Below are positions 1 to 17,966 of a stretch of 64,000 nt of DNA, in pieces (the stretch's first letter is position 1; the number at the start of each line of letters is the position of its first letter). The notes beneath the pieces are model-generated. The model made no database searches and was not told the origin of the DNA. It was given only the letters and a program-made list of their open reading frames with translations. The position numbers and the translations under genes are program-made. The stretch is from Sacculina carcini. Its lineage: Eukaryota > Arthropoda > Thecostraca > Sacculinidae. The DNA is taken from contig OU696577.1 of the NCBI GenBank assembly GCA_916048095.2, positions 5,256,940 through 5,320,939 of the forward strand, in the 5' to 3' direction.

Positions 1-3000
1 GATACTAGTGTATGATACACTGATACTAGTGTATGATACACTGATACTAGTGTATGATACACTGATACTAGTGTATGATACACTGATACTAGTGTATGAT
101 ACACTGATACTAGTGTATGATACACTGATACTAGTGTGTGATACACTGATACTGGTGTATGATACACTGATACTAGTGTATGATACACTGATACTGGTGT
201 ATGATACACTGATACTAGTGTATGATACACTGATACTAGTGTATGATACACTGATACTAGTGTATGATACACTGATACTAGTGTATGATACACTGATACT
301 AGTGTATGATACACTGATACTGGTGTATGATACACTGATACTAGTGTATGATACACTGATACTAGTGTATGATACACTGATACTAGTGTGTGATACACTG
401 ATACTAGTGTATGATACACTGATACTAGTGTATGATACACTGATACTAGTGTATGATACACTGATACTAGTGTATGATACACTGATACTAGTGTATGATA
501 CACTGATACTAGTGTATGATACACTGATACTGGTGTATGATACACTGATACTAGTGTATGATACACTGATACTAGTGTGTGATACACTGATACTAGTGTG
601 TGATACACTGATACTAGTGTATGATACACTGATACTAGTGTATGATACACTGATACTAGTGTATGATACACTGATACTAGTGTATGATACACTGATACTG
701 GTGTATGATACACTGATACTAGTGTATGATACACTGATACTGGTGTATGATACACTGATACTAGTGTATGATACACTGATACTAGTGTATGATACACTGA
801 TACTTGTGTGATACACTGATACTGGTGTATGATACACTGATACTTGTGTGATACACTGATACTGGTGTATGATACACTGATACTAGTGTATGATACACTG
901 ATACTGGTGTATGATACACTGATACTAGTGTGTGATACACTGATACTAGTGTGTGATACACTGATACTAGTGTGTGATACACTGATACTAGTGTATGATA
1001 CACTGATACTAGTGTGTGATACACTGATACTAGTGTATGATACACTGATACTAGTGTATGATACACTGATACTAGTGTATGATACACTGATACTAGTGTA
1101 TGATACACTGATACTAGTGTGTGATACACTGATACTGGTGTATGATACACTGATACTAGTGTATGATACACTGATACTAGTGTATGATACACTGATACTA
1201 GTGTGTGATACACTGATACTAGTGTGTGATACACTGATACTAGTGTATGATACACTGATACTAGTGTGTGATACACTGATACTAGTGTATGATACACTGA
1301 TACTAGTGTGTGATACACTGATACTAGTGTATGATACACTGATACTAGTGTGTGATACACTGATACTAGTGTATGATACACTGATACTAGTGTATGATAC
1401 ACTGATACTAGTGTGTGATACACTGATACTAGTGTATGATACACTGATACTAGTGTATGATACACTGATACTAGTGTATGATACACTGATACTAGTGTAT
1501 GATACACTGATACTAGTGTGTGATACACTGATACTAGTGTATGATACACTGATACTAGTGTGTGATACACTGATACTAGTGTATGATACACTGATACTAG
1601 TGTATGATACACTGATACTAGTGTATGATACACTGATACTAGTGTATGATACACTGATACTAGTGTGTGATACACTGATACTAGTGTGTGATACACTGAT
1701 ACTAGTGTGTGATACACTGATACTAGTGTATGATACACTGATACTAGTGTATGATACACTGATACTGGTGTGTGAGACACTGATACTGGTGTATGATACA
1801 CTGATACTAGTGTATGATACACTGATACTAGTGTGTGATACACTGATACTAGTGTATGATACACTGATACTAGTGTATGATACACTGATACTAGTGTATG
1901 ATACACTGATACTAGTGTATGATACACTGATACTAGTGTATGATACACTGATACTAGTGTATGATACACTGATACTAGTGTATGATACACTGATACTAGT
2001 GTGTGATACACTGATACTAGTGTATGATACACTGATACTAGTGTATGATACACTGATACTAGTGTGTGATACACTGATACTAGTGTATGATACACTGATA
2101 CTAGTGTGTGATACACTGATACTAGTGTGTGATACACTGATACTAGTGTATGATACACTGATACTAGTGTGTGATACACTGATACTGGTGTATGATACAC
2201 TGATACTAGTGTATGATACACTGATACTAGTGTATGATACACTGATACTAGTGTATGATACACTGATACTAGTGTGTGATACACTGATACTGGTGTATGA
2301 TACACTGATACTAGTGTATGATACACTGATACTAGTGTGTGATACACTGATACTAGTGTATGATACACTGATACTAGTGTATGATACACTGATACTAGTG
2401 TGTGATACACTGATACTAGTGTATGATACACTGATACTAGTGTATGATACACTGATACTAGTGTATGATACACTGATACTAGTGTATGATACACTGATAC
2501 TAGTGTATGATACACTGATACTGGTGTGTGATACACTGATACTAGTGTATGATACACTGATACTAGTGTATGATACACTGATACTAGTGTATGATACACT
2601 GATACTAGTGTGTGATACACTGATACTAGTGTGTGATACACTGATACTAGTGTATGATACACTGATACTAGTGTGTGATACACTGATACTGGTGTATGAT
2701 ACACTGATACTAGTGTATGATACACTGATACTAGTGTATGATACACTGATACTAGTGTATGATACACTGATACTAGTGTATGATACACTGATACTAGTGT
2801 ATGATACACTGATACTAGTGTGTGATACACTGATACTGGTGTATGATACACTGATACTAGTGTATGATACACTGATACTAGTGTGTGATACACTGATACT
2901 AGTGTATGATACACTGATACTAGTGTATGATACACTGATACTAGTGTGTGATACACTGATACTAGTGTATGATACACTGATACTAGTGTGTGATACACTG

Positions 3001-6000
3001 ATACTAGTGTATGATACACTGATACTAGTGTATGATACACTGATACTAGTGTATGATACACTGATACTAGTGTATGATACACTGATACTAGTGTGTGATA
3101 CACTGATACTAGTGTATGATACACTGATACTGGTGTGTGATACACTGATACTAGTGTATGATACACTGATACTGGTGTGTGATACACTGATACTAGTGTA
3201 TGATACACTGATACTGGTGTGTGATACACTGATACTAGTGTATGATACACTGATACTAGTGTATGATACACTGATACTAGTGTATGATACACTGATACTA
3301 GTGTATGATACACTGATACTAGTGTGTGATACACTGATACTAGTGTATGATACACTGATACTAGTGTATGATACACTGATACTAGTGTGTGATACACTGA
3401 TACTAGTGTATGATACACTGATACTAGTGTATGATACACTGATACTAGTGTATGATACACTGATACTAGTGTATGATACACTGATACTAGTGTATGATAC
3501 ACTGATACTAGTGTGTGATACACTGATACTAGTGTATGATACACTGATACTAGTGTGTGATACACTGATACTAGTGTATGATACACTGATACTAGTGTGT
3601 GATACACTGATACTAGTGTATGATACACTGATACTAGTGTGTGATACACTGATACTAGTGTATGATACACTGATACTAGTGTGTGATACACTGATACTAG
3701 TGTGTGATACACTGATACTAGTGTGTGATACACTGATACTAGTGTATGATACACTGATACTGGTGTGTGATACATTGATACTAGTGTATGATACACTGAT
3801 ACTAGTGTGTGATACACTGATACTAGTGTATGATACACTGATACTGGTGTGTGATACACTGATACTAGTGTATGATACACTGATACTAGTGTGTGATACA
3901 CTGATACTAGTGTATGATACACTGATACTAGTGTGTGATACACTGATACTAGTGTATGATACACTGATACTAGTGTGTGATACACTGATACTAGTGTATG
4001 ATACACTGATACTAGTGTGTGATACACTGATACTAGTGTATGATACACTGATACTAGTGTGTGATACACTGATACTGTTGTGTGATACACTGATACTAGT
4101 GTATGATACACTGATACTGGTGTGTGATACATTGATACTAGTGTGTGATACACTGATACTGGTGTATGATACACTGATACTGTTGTGTGATACACTGATA
4201 CTAGTGTATGATACACTGATACTAGTGTGTGATACACTGATACTAGTGTGTGATACACTGATACTAGTGTATGATACACTGATACTAGTGTGTGATACAC
4301 TGATACTAGTGTATGATACACTGATACTAGTGTATGATACACTGATACTAGTGTATGATACACTGATACTAGTGTATGATACACTGATACTAGTGTGTGA
4401 TACACTGATACTGGTGTATGATACACTGATACTAGTGTATGATACACTGATACTAGTGTATGATACACTGATACTAGTGTGTGATACACTGATACTAGTG
4501 TGTGATACACTGATACTAGTGTATGATACACTGATACTAGTGTGTGATACACTGATACTAGTGTATGATACACTGATACTAGTGTGTGATACACTGATAC
4601 TAGTGTATGATACACTGATACTAGTGTGTGATACACTGATACTAGTGTATGATACACTGATACTAGTGTGTGATACACTGATACTAGTGTATGATACACT
4701 GATACTAGTGTGTGATACACTGATACTAGTGTATGATACACTGATACTAGTGTATGATACACTGATACTAGTGTATGATACACTGATACTAGTGTATGAT
4801 ACACTGATACTAGTGTGTGATACACTGATACTAGTGTGTGATACACTGATACTAGTGTATGATACACTGATACTAGTGTGTGATACACTGATACTAGTGT
4901 GTGATACACTGATACTAGTGTATGATACACTGATACTAGTGTATGATACACTGATACTGGTGTGTGAGACACTGATACTGGTGTATGATACACTGATACT
5001 AGTGTATGATACACTGATACTAGTGTGTGATACACTGATACTAGTGTATGATACACTGATACTAGTGTATGATACACTGATACTAGTGTATGATACACTG
5101 ATACTAGTGTATGATACACTGATACTAGTGTATGATACACTGATACTAGTGTATGATACACTGATACTAGTGTATGATACACTGATACTAGTGTGTGATA
5201 CACTGATACTAGTGTATGATACACTGATACTAGTGTATGATACACTGATACTAGTGTATGATACACTGATACTAGTGTATGATACACTGATACTAGTGTG
5301 TGATACACTGATACTAGTGTGTGATACACTGATACTAGTGTATGATACACTGATACTAGTGTGTGATACACTGATACTGGTGTATGATACACTGATACTA
5401 GTGTATGATACACTGATACTAGTGTATGATACACTGATACTAGTGTGTGATACACTGATACTGGTGTATGATACACTGATACTAGTGTATGATACACTGA
5501 TACTAGTGTGTGATACACTGATACTAGTGTATGATACACTGATACTAGTGTATGATACACTGATACTAGTGTGTGATACACTGATACTAGTGTATGATAC
5601 ACTGATACTAGTGTATGATACACTGATACTAGTGTATGATACACTGATACTAGTGTATGATACACTGATACTAGTGTATGATACACTGATACTGGTGTGT
5701 GATACACTGATACTAGTGTATGATACACTGATACTAGTGTATGATACACTGATACTAGTGTATGATACACTGATACTAGTGTGTGATACACTGATACTAG
5801 TGTGTGATACACTGATACTAGTGTATGATACACTGATACTAGTGTGTGATACACTGATACTGGTGTATGATACACTGATACTAGTGTATGATACACTGAT
5901 ACTAGTGTATGATACACTGATACTAGTGTATGATACACTGATACTAGTGTATGATACACTGATACTAGTGTGTGATACACTGATACTGGTGTATGATACA

Positions 6001-9000
6001 CTGATACTAGTGTATGATACACTGATACTGGTGTATGATACACTGATACTAGTGTATGATACACTGATACTAGTGTATGATACACTGATACTAGTGTGTG
6101 ATACACTGATACTAGTGTATGATACACTGATACTAGTGTGTGATACACTGATACTAGTGTATGATACACTGATACTAGTGTATGATACACTGATACTAGT
6201 GTATGATACACTGATACTAGTGTATGATACACTGATACTAGTGTATGATACACTGATACTAGTGTGTGATACACTGATACTAGTGTGTGATACACTGATA
6301 CTAGTGTATGATACACTGATACTAGTGTGTGATACACTGATACTAGTGTATGATACACTGATACTGGTGTGTGATACACTGATACTAGTGTATGATACAC
6401 TGATACTGGTGTATGATACACTGATACTAGTGTATGATACACTGATACTAGTGTATGATACACTGATACTAGTGTGTGATACACTGATACTAGTGTATGA
6501 TACACTGATACTAGTGTATGATACACTGATACTAGTGTATGATACACTGATACTAGTGTATGATACACTGATACTAGTGTATGATACACTGATACTAGTG
6601 TATGATACACTGATACTAGTGTATGATACACTGATACTAGTGTATGATACACTGATACTAGTGTATGATACACTGATACTAGTGTATGATACACTGATAC
6701 TAGTGTGTGATACACTGATACTAGTGTATGATACACTGATACTAGTGTGTGATACACTGATACTAGTGTATGATACACTGATACTAGTGTGTGATACACT
6801 GATACTAGTGTATGATACACTGATACTAGTGTGTGATACACTGATACTAGTGTATGATACACTGATACTAGTGTGTGATACACTGATACTAGTGTGTGAT
6901 ACACTGATACTAGTGTGTGATACACTGATACTAGTGTATGATACACTGATACTGGTGTGTGATACATTGATACTAGTGTATGATACACTGATACTAGTGT
7001 GTGATACACTGATACTAGTGTATGATACACTGATACTAGTGTGTGATACACTGATACTAGTGTATGATACACTGATACTAGTGTGTGATACACTGATACT
7101 AGTGTATGATACACTGATACTAGTGTGTGATACACTGATACTAGTGTATGATACACTGATACTAGTGTGTGATACACTGATACTAGTGTATGATACACTG
7201 ATACTAGTGTATGATACACTGATACTAGTGTGTGATACACTGATACTAGTGTATGATACACTGATACTAGTGTATGATACACTGATACTAGTGTATGATA
7301 CACTGATACTAGTGTATGATACACTGATACTAGTGTGTGATACACTGATACTAGTGTATGATACACTGATACTAGTGTGTGATACACTGATACTAGTGTA
7401 TGATACACTGATACTAGTGTATGATACACTGATACTAGTGTATGATACACTGATACTAGTGTATGATACACTGATACTAGTGTGTGATACACTGATACTA
7501 GTGTGTGATACACTGATACTAGTGTATGATACACTGATACTAGTGTGTGATACACTGATACTAGTGTGTGATACACTGATACTAGTGTATGATACACTGA
7601 TACTAGTGTATGATACACTGATACTGGTGTGTGAGACACTGATACTGGTGTATGATACACTGATACTAGTGTATGATACACTGATACTAGTGTGTGATAC
7701 ACTGATACTAGTGTATGATACACTGATACTAGTGTATGATACACTGATACTAGTGTATGATACACTGATACTAGTGTATGATACACTGATACTAGTGTAT
7801 GATACACTGATACTAGTGTATGATACACTGATACTAGTGTATGATACACTGATACTAGTGTATGATACACTGATACTAGTGTATGATACACTGATACTAG
7901 TGTATGATACACTGATACTAGTGTGTGATACACTGATACTAGTGTATGATACACTGATACTAGTGTGTGATACACTGATACTAGTGTGTGATACACTGAT
8001 ACTAGTGTATGATACACTGATACTAGTGTGTGATACACTGATACTGGTGTATGATACACTGATACTAGTGTATGATACACTGATACTAGTGTATGATACA
8101 CTGATACTAGTGTATGATACACTGATACTAGTGTGTGTGATACACTGATACTAGTGTATGATACACTGATACTAGTGTATGATACACTGATACTAGTGTA
8201 TGATACACTGATACTAGTGTATGATACACTGATACTGGTGTGTGATACACTGATACTAGTGTATGATACACTGATACTAGTGTATGATACACTGATACTA
8301 GTGTATGATACACTGATACTAGTGTGTGATACACTGATACTAGTGTGTGATACACTGATACTAGTGTGTGATACACTGATACTAGTGTGTGATACACTGA
8401 TACTAGTGTATGATACACTGATACTAGTGTATGATACACTGATACTAGTGTGTGATACACTGATACTAGTGTATGATACACTGATACTAGTGTGTGATAC
8501 ACTGATACTAGTGTATGATACACTGATACTGGTGTATGATACACTGATACTAGTGTATGATACACTGATACTAGTGTATGATCCACTGATACTAGTGTAT
8601 GATACACTGATACTGGTGTGTGATACACTGATACTAGTGTATGATACACTGATACTGGTGTGTGATACACTGATACTAGTGTATGATACACTGATACTAG
8701 TGTATGATACACTGATACTAGTGTATGATACACTGATACTGGTGTATGATACACTGATACTAGTGTATGATACACTGATACTGGTGTGTGGTACACTGAT
8801 ACTAGTGTATGATACACTGATACTGGTGTGTGATACACTGATACTAGTGTATGATACACTGATACTAGTGTATGATACACTGATACTAGTGTATGATACA
8901 CTGATACTGGTGTATGATACACTGATACTAGTGTATGATACACTGATACTAGTGTGTGATACACTGATACTAGTGTATGATACACTGATACTAGTGTGTG

Positions 9001-9319
9001 ATACACTGATACTAGTGTATGATACACTGATACTGGTGTATGATACACTGATACTAGTGTATGATACACTGATACTAGTGTATGATACACTGATACTAGT
9101 GTATGATACACTGATACTGGTGTGTGATACACTGATACTAGTGTATGATACACTGATACTGGTGTGTGATACACTGATACTAGTGTATGATACACTGATA
9201 CTAGTGTATGATACACTGATACTAGTGTATGATACACTGATACTAGTGTATGATACACTGATACTAGTGTATGATACACTGATACTGGTGTATGATACAC
9301 TGATACTAGTGTATGATAC

Positions 9320-12300
9320 ATTGATACTAGTGTATGATACACTGATACTAGTGTATGATACACTGATACTAGTGTATGATACACTGATACTAGTGTATGA
9401 TACACTGATACTGGTGTATGATACACTGATACTAGTGTATGATACACTGATACTGGTGTATGATACACTGATACTAGTGTGTGATACACTGATACTAGTG
9501 TATGATACACTGATACTAGTGTATGATACACTGATACTAGTGTGTGATACACTGATACTAGTGTGTGATACACTGATACTAGTGTATGATACACTGATAC
9601 TAGTGTATGATACACTGATACTGGTGTGTGATACACTGATACTAGTGTATGATACACTGATACTGGTGTGTGATACACTGATACTAGTGTATGATACACT
9701 GATACTAGTGTATGATACACTGATACTAGTGTATGATACACTGATACTGGTGTGTGATACACTGATACTAGTGTATGATACACTGATACTAGTGTGTGAT
9801 ACACTGATACTAGTGTATGATACACTGATACTAGTGTATGATACACTGATACTAGTGTATGATACACTGATACTAGTGTGTGATACACTGATACTAGTGT
9901 ATGATACACTGATACTAGTGTATGATACACTGATACTAGTGTATGATACACTGATACTGGTGTATGATACACTGATACTAGTGTGTGATACACTGATACT
10001 AGTGTATGATACACTGATACTAGTGTATGATACACTGATACTAGTGTATGATACACTGATACTAGTGTATGATACACTGATACTAGTGTGTGATACACTG
10101 ATACTAGTGTATGATACACTGATACTAGTGTATGATACACTGATACTAGTGTATGATACACTGATACTAGTGTATGATACACTGATACTAGTGTATGATA
10201 CACGGATACTAGTGTATGATACACTGATACTAGTGTGTGATACACTGATACTAGTGTGTGATACACTGATACTAGTGTATGATACACTGATACTAGTGTG
10301 TGATACACTGATACTAGTGTGTGATACACTGATACTAGTGTATGATACACTGATACTAGTGTATGATACACTGATACTGGTGTGTGAGACACTGATACTG
10401 GTGTATGATACACTGATACTAGTGTATGATACACTGATACTAGTGTGTGATACACTGATACTAGTGTATGATACACTGATACTAGTGTATGATACACTGA
10501 TACTAGTGTATGATACACTGATACTAGTGTATGATACACTGATACTAGTGTATGATACACTGATACTAGTGTATGATACACTGATACTGGTGTGTGATAC
10601 ACTGATACTAGTGTATGATACACTGATACTAGTGTATGATACACTGATACTAGTGTATGATACACTGATACTAGTGTATGATACACTGATACTAGTGTAT
10701 GATACACTGATACTAGTGTATGATACACTGATACTAGTGTATGATACACTGATACTAGTGTGTGATACACTGATACTAGTGTATGATACACTGATACTAG
10801 TGTATGATACACTGATACTAGTGTGTGATACACTGATACTAGTGTATGATACACTGATACTAGTGTATGATACACTGATACTAGTGTATGATACACTGAT
10901 ACTTGTGTGATACACTGATACTGGTGTATGATACACTGATACTTGTGTGATACACTGATACTGGTGTATGATACACTGATACTAGTGTATGATACACTGA
11001 TACTAGTGTGTGATACACTGATACTAGTGTGTGATACACTGATACTAGTGTGTGATACACTGATACTAGTGTGTGATACACTGATACTAGTGTATGATAC
11101 ACTGATACTAGTGTGTGATACACTGATACTAGTGTATGATACACTGATACTAGTGTATGATACACTGATACTAGTGTGTTATACACTGATACTGGTGTAT
11201 GATACACTGATACTAGTGTATGATACACTGATACTAGTGTATGATACACTGATACTAGTGTATGATACACTGATAATAGTGTGTGATACACTGATACTAG
11301 TGTATGATACACTGATACTAGTGTATGATACACTGATACTAGTGTGTGATACACTGATACTGGTGTATGATACACTGATACTAGTGTATGATACACTGAT
11401 ACTAGTGTATGATACACTGATACTAGTGTGTGATACACTGATACTGTTGTGTGATACACTGATACTAGTGTATGATACACTGATACTAGTGTGTGATACA
11501 TTGATACTAGTGTGTGATACACTGATACTGGTGTATGATACACTGATACTAGTGTGTGATACACTGATACTGGTGTATGATACACTGATACTAGTGTATG
11601 ATACACTGATACTAGTGTGTGATACACTGATACTGTTGTGTGATACACTGATACTAGTGTATGATACACTGATACTAGTGTATGATACACTGATACTGGT
11701 GTATGATACACTGATACTAGTGTATGATACACTGATACTAGTGTGTGATACACTGATACTAGTGTATGATACACTGATACTAGTGTATGATACACTGATA
11801 CTAGTGTATGATACACTGATACTAGTGTATGATACACTGATACTGGTGTATGATACACTGATACTAGTGTATGATACACTGATACTAGTGTGTGATACAC
11901 TGATACTAGTGTATGATACACTGATACTGGTGTATGATACACTGATACTAGTGTATGATACACTGATACTGGTGTATGATACACTGATACTAGTGTATGA
12001 TACACTGATACTAGTGTATGATACACTGATACTAGTGTGTGATACACTGATACTGGTGTATGATACACTGATACTAGTGTATGATACACTGATACTGTTG
12101 TGTGATACACTGATACTAGTGTGTGATACACTGATACTAGTGTATGATACACTGATACTAGTGTATGATACACTGATACTGGTGTATGATACACTGATAC
12201 TAGTGTATGATACACTGATACTAGTGTATGATACACTGATACTAGTGTGTGATACACTGATACTAGTGTATGATACACTGATACTAGTGTATGATACACT

Positions 12301-15300
12301 GATACTAGTGTATGATACACTGATACTAGTGTATGATACACTGATACTAGTGTATGATACACTGATACTAGTGTATGATACACTGATACTAGTGTATGAT
12401 ACACTGATACTAGTGTATGATACACTGATACTAGTGTATGATACACTGATACTAGTGTATGATACACTGATACTAGTGTATGATACACTGATAATAGTGT
12501 GTGATACACTGATACTAGTGTATGATACACTGATAATAGTGTGTGATACACTGATACTAGTGTATGATACACTGATACTAGTGTATGATACACTGATACT
12601 AGTGTATGATACACTGATACTGGTGTATGATACACTGATACTAGTGTATGATACACTGATACTAGTGTATGATACACTGATACTAGTGTATGATACACTG
12701 ATACTAGTGTATGATACACTGATACTAGTGTATGATACACTGATACTAGTGTGTGATACACTGATACTAGTGTATGATACACTGATACTAGTGTATGATA
12801 CACTGATACTAGTGTGTGATACACTGATACTGGTGTATGATACACTGATACTAGTGTATGATACACTGATACTAGTGTATGATACACTGATACTGGTGTA
12901 TGATACACTGATACTAGTGTATGATACACTGATACTAGTGTATGATACACTGATACTAGTGTGTGATACACTGATACTGGTGTATGATACACTGATACTA
13001 GTGTATGATACACTGATACTAGTGTGTGATACACTGATACTAGTGTATGATACACTGATACTAGTGTATGATACACTGATACTAGTGTGTGATACACTGA
13101 TACTAGTGTATGATACACTGATACTAGTGTATGATACACTGATACTAGTGTATGATACACTGATACTAGTGTATGATACACTGATACTAGTGTATGATAC
13201 ACTGATACTGGTGTGTGATACACTGATACTAGTGTATGATACACTGATACTAGTGTATGATACACTGATACTAGTGTATGATACACTGATACTAGTGTGT
13301 GATACACTGATACTAGTGTGTGATACACTGATACTAGTGTGTGATACACTGATACTAGTGTGTGATACACTGATACTAGTGTATGATACACTGATACTAG
13401 TGTATGATACACTGATACTAGTGTGTGATACACTGATACTAGTGTATGATACACTGATACTAGTGTGTGATACACTGATACTAGTGTATGATACACTGAT
13501 ACTGGTGTATGATACACTGATACTAGTGTATGATACACTGATACTAGTGTATGATACACTGATAATAGTGTATGATACACTGATACTGGTGTGTGATACA
13601 CTGATACTAGTGTATGATACACTGATACTGGTGTGTGATACACTGATACTAGTGTATGATACACTGATACTGGTGTATGATACACTGATACTAGTGTATG
13701 ATACACTGATACTGGTGTGTGATACACTGATACTAGTGTATGATACACTGATACTGGTGTGTGATACACTGATACTAGTGTATGATACACTGATACTAGT
13801 GTATGATACACTGATACTAGTGTATGATACACTGATACTGGTGTATGATACACTGATACTAGTGTATGATACACTGATACTAGTGTGTGATACACTGATA
13901 CTAGTGTATGATACACTGATACTAGTGTGTGATACACTGATACTAGTGTATGATACACTGATACTGGTGTATGATACACTGATACTAGTGTATGATACAC
14001 TGATACTAGTGTATGATACACTGATACTAGTGTATGATACACTGATACTGGTGTGTGATACACTGATACTAGTGTATGATACACTGATACTGGTGTGTGA
14101 TACACTGATACTAGTGTATGATACACTGATACTAGTGTATGATACACTGATACTAGTGTATGATACACTGATACTAGTGTATGATACACTGATACTAGTG
14201 TATGATACACTGATACTGGTGTATGATACACTGATACTAGTGTATGATACATTGATACTAGTGTATGATACACTGATACTAGTGTGTGATACACTGATAC
14301 TAGTGTATGATACACTGATACTAGTGTATGATACACTGATACTGGTGTATGATACACTGATACTAGTGTATGATACACTGATACTGGTGTATGATACACT
14401 GATACTAGTGTGTGATACACTGATACTAGTGTATGATACACTGATACTAGTGTATGATACACTGATACTAGTGTGTGATACACTGATACTAGTGTGTGAT
14501 ACACTGATACTAGTGTATGATACACTGATACTAGTGTATGATACACTGATACTGGTGTGTGATACACTGATACTAGTGTATGATACACTGATACTGGTGT
14601 GTGATACACTGATACTAGTGTATGATACACTGATACTAGTGTATGATACACTGATACTAGTGTATGATACACTGATACTGGTGTGTGATACACTGATACT
14701 AGTGTATGATACACTGATACTAGTGTGTGATACACTGATACTAGTGTATGATACACTGATACTAGTGTATGATACACTGATACTAGTGTATGATACACTG
14801 ATACTAGTGTGTGATACACTGATACTAGTGTATGATACACTGATACTAGTGTATGATACACTGATACTAGTGTATGATACACTGATACTGGTGTATGATA
14901 CACTGATACTAGTGTGTGATACACTGATACTAGTGTATGATACACTGATACTAGTGTATGATACACTGATACTAGTGTATGATACACTGATACTAGTGTA
15001 TGATACACTGATACTAGTGTGTGATACACTGATACTAGTGTATGATACACTGATACTAGTGTATGATACACTGATACTAGTGTATGATACACTGATACTA
15101 GTGTATGATACACTGATACTAGTGTATGATACACGGATACTAGTGTATGATACACTGATACTAGTGTGTGATACACTGATACTAGTGTCTGATACACTGA
15201 TACTAGTGTATGATACACTGATACTAGTGTGTGATACACTGATACTAGTGTGTGATACACTGATACTAGTGTATGATACACTGATACTAGTGTATGATAC

Positions 15301-17966
15301 ACTGATACTGGTGTGTGAGACACTGATACTGGTGTATGATACACTGATACTAGTGTATGATACACTGATACTAGTGTGTGATACACTGATACTAGTGTAT
15401 GATACACTGATACTAGTGTATGATACACTGATACTAGTGTATGATACACTGATACTAGTGTATGATACACTGATACTAGTGTATGATACACTGATACTAG
15501 TGTATGATACACTGATACTAGTGTATGATACACTGATAATAGTGTGTGATACACTGATACTAGTGTATGATACACTGATACTAGTGTATGATACACTGAT
15601 ACTAGTGTGTGATACACTGATACTAGTGTGTGATACACTGATACTAGTGTGTGATACACTGATACTGGTGTATGATACACTGATACTAGTGTATGATACA
15701 CTGATACTAGTGTATGATACACTGATACTAGTGTATGATACACTGATACTAGTGTATGATACACTGATACTAGTGTATGATACACTGATACTAGTGTATG
15801 ATACACTGATACTAGTGTATGATACACTGATACTAGTGTATGATACACTGATACTAGTGTATGATACACTGATACTAGTGTGTGATACACTGATACTAGT
15901 GTATGATACACTGATACTAGTGTATGATACACTGATACTAGTGTGTGATACACTGATACTGGTGTATGATACACTGATACTAGTGTATGATACACTGATA
16001 CTAGTGTATGATACACTGATACTAGTGTATGATACACTGATACTAGTGTATGATACACTGATACTAGTGTATGATACACTGATACTAGTGTGTGATACAC
16101 TGATACTGGTGTATGATACACTGATACTAGTGTATGATACACTGATACTAGTGTGTGATACACTGATACTAGTGTATGATACACTGATACTAGTGTATGA
16201 TACACTGATACTAGTGTATGATACACTGATACTAGTGTATGATACACTGATACTGGTGTGTGATACACTGATACTAGTGTATGATACACTGATACTAGTG
16301 TATGATACACTGATACTAGTGTATGATACACTGATACTAGTGTGTGATACACTGATACTAGTGTGTGATACACTGATACTAGTGTATGATACACTGATAC
16401 TAGTGTGTGATACACTGATACTGGTGTATGATACACTGATACTAGTGTATGATACACTGATACTAGTGTATGATACACTGATACTAGTGTATGATACACT
16501 GATACTAGTGTATGATACACTGATACTAGTGTATGATACACTGATACTAGTGTGTGATACACTGATACTGGTGTATGATACACTGATACTAGTGTATGAT
16601 ACACTGATACTAGTGTGTGATACACTGATACTAGTGTATGATACACTGATACTAGTGTATGATACACTGATACTAGTGTGTGATACACTGATACTAGTGT
16701 ATGATACACTGATACTAGTGTATGATACACTGATACTAGTGTATGATACACTGATACTAGTGTATGATACACTGATACTAGTGTATGATACACTGATACT
16801 AGTGTGTGATACACTGATACTAGTGTGTGATACACTGATACTAGTGTATGATACACTGATACTAGTGTGTGATACACTGATACTAGTGTATGATACACTG
16901 ATACTAGTGTGTGATACACTGATACTAGTGTATGATACACTGATACTGGTGTGTGATACACTGATACTAGTGTATGATACACTGATACTGGTGTATGATA
17001 CACTGATACTAGTGTATGATACACTGATACTAGTGTATGATACACTGATACTAGTGTGTGATACACTGATACTAGTGTATGATACACTGATACTAGTGTA
17101 TGATACACTGATACTAGTGTATGATACACTGATACTAGTGTATGATACACTGATACTAGTGTGTGATACACTGATACTAGTGTATGATACACTGATACTA
17201 GTGTGTGATACACTGATACTAGTGTATGATACACTGATACTAGTGTGTGATACACTGATACTAGTGTATGATACACTGATACTAGTGTATGATACACTGA
17301 TACTAGTGTATGATACACTGATACTAGTGTGTGATACACTGATACTAGTGTATGATACACTGATACTAGTGTATGATACACTGATACTAGTGTGTGATAC
17401 ACTGATACTTGTGTGATACACTGATACTAGTGTGTGATACACTGATACTAGTGTATGATACACTGATACTAGTGTATGATACACTGATACTAGTGTATGA
17501 TACACTGATACTAGTGTATGATACACTGATACTAGTGTGTGATACACTGATACTAGTGTATGATACACTGATACTAGTGTATGATACACTGATACTAGTG
17601 TATGATACACTGATACTAGTGTATGATACACTGATACTAGTGTATGATACACTGATACTAGTGTGTGATACACTGATACTAGTGTGTGATACACTGATAC
17701 TAGTGTGTGATACACTGATACTGGTGTGTGATACACTGATACTAGTGTATGATACACTGATACTAGTGTATGATACACTGATACTAGTGTATGATACACT
17801 GATACTAGTGTATGATACACTGATACTAGTGTGTGATACACTGATACTAGTGTGTGATACACTGATACTAGTGTATGATACACTGATACTAGTGTGTGAT
17901 ACACTGATACTGTTGTGTGATACACTGATACTAGTGTATGATACACTGATACTAGTGTGTAATACA
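9320..17966. repeat. Higher-order duplication in the satellite, offset 4,931 bp
   Basis: Rare variant units recur at a constant spacing. A CATTGATAC variant lies at 9,320 and 14,251, a CACGGATAC variant at 10,204 and 15,135, and a GTGAGACAC variant at 10,386 and 15,317. All three pairs are 4,931 bp apart, so at least about 1.1 kb (9,320-10,386) was copied as a block to 14,251-15,317. The constant offset means no indel within the matched interval. The limits of the copied block are not resolved. Confidence 0.85.
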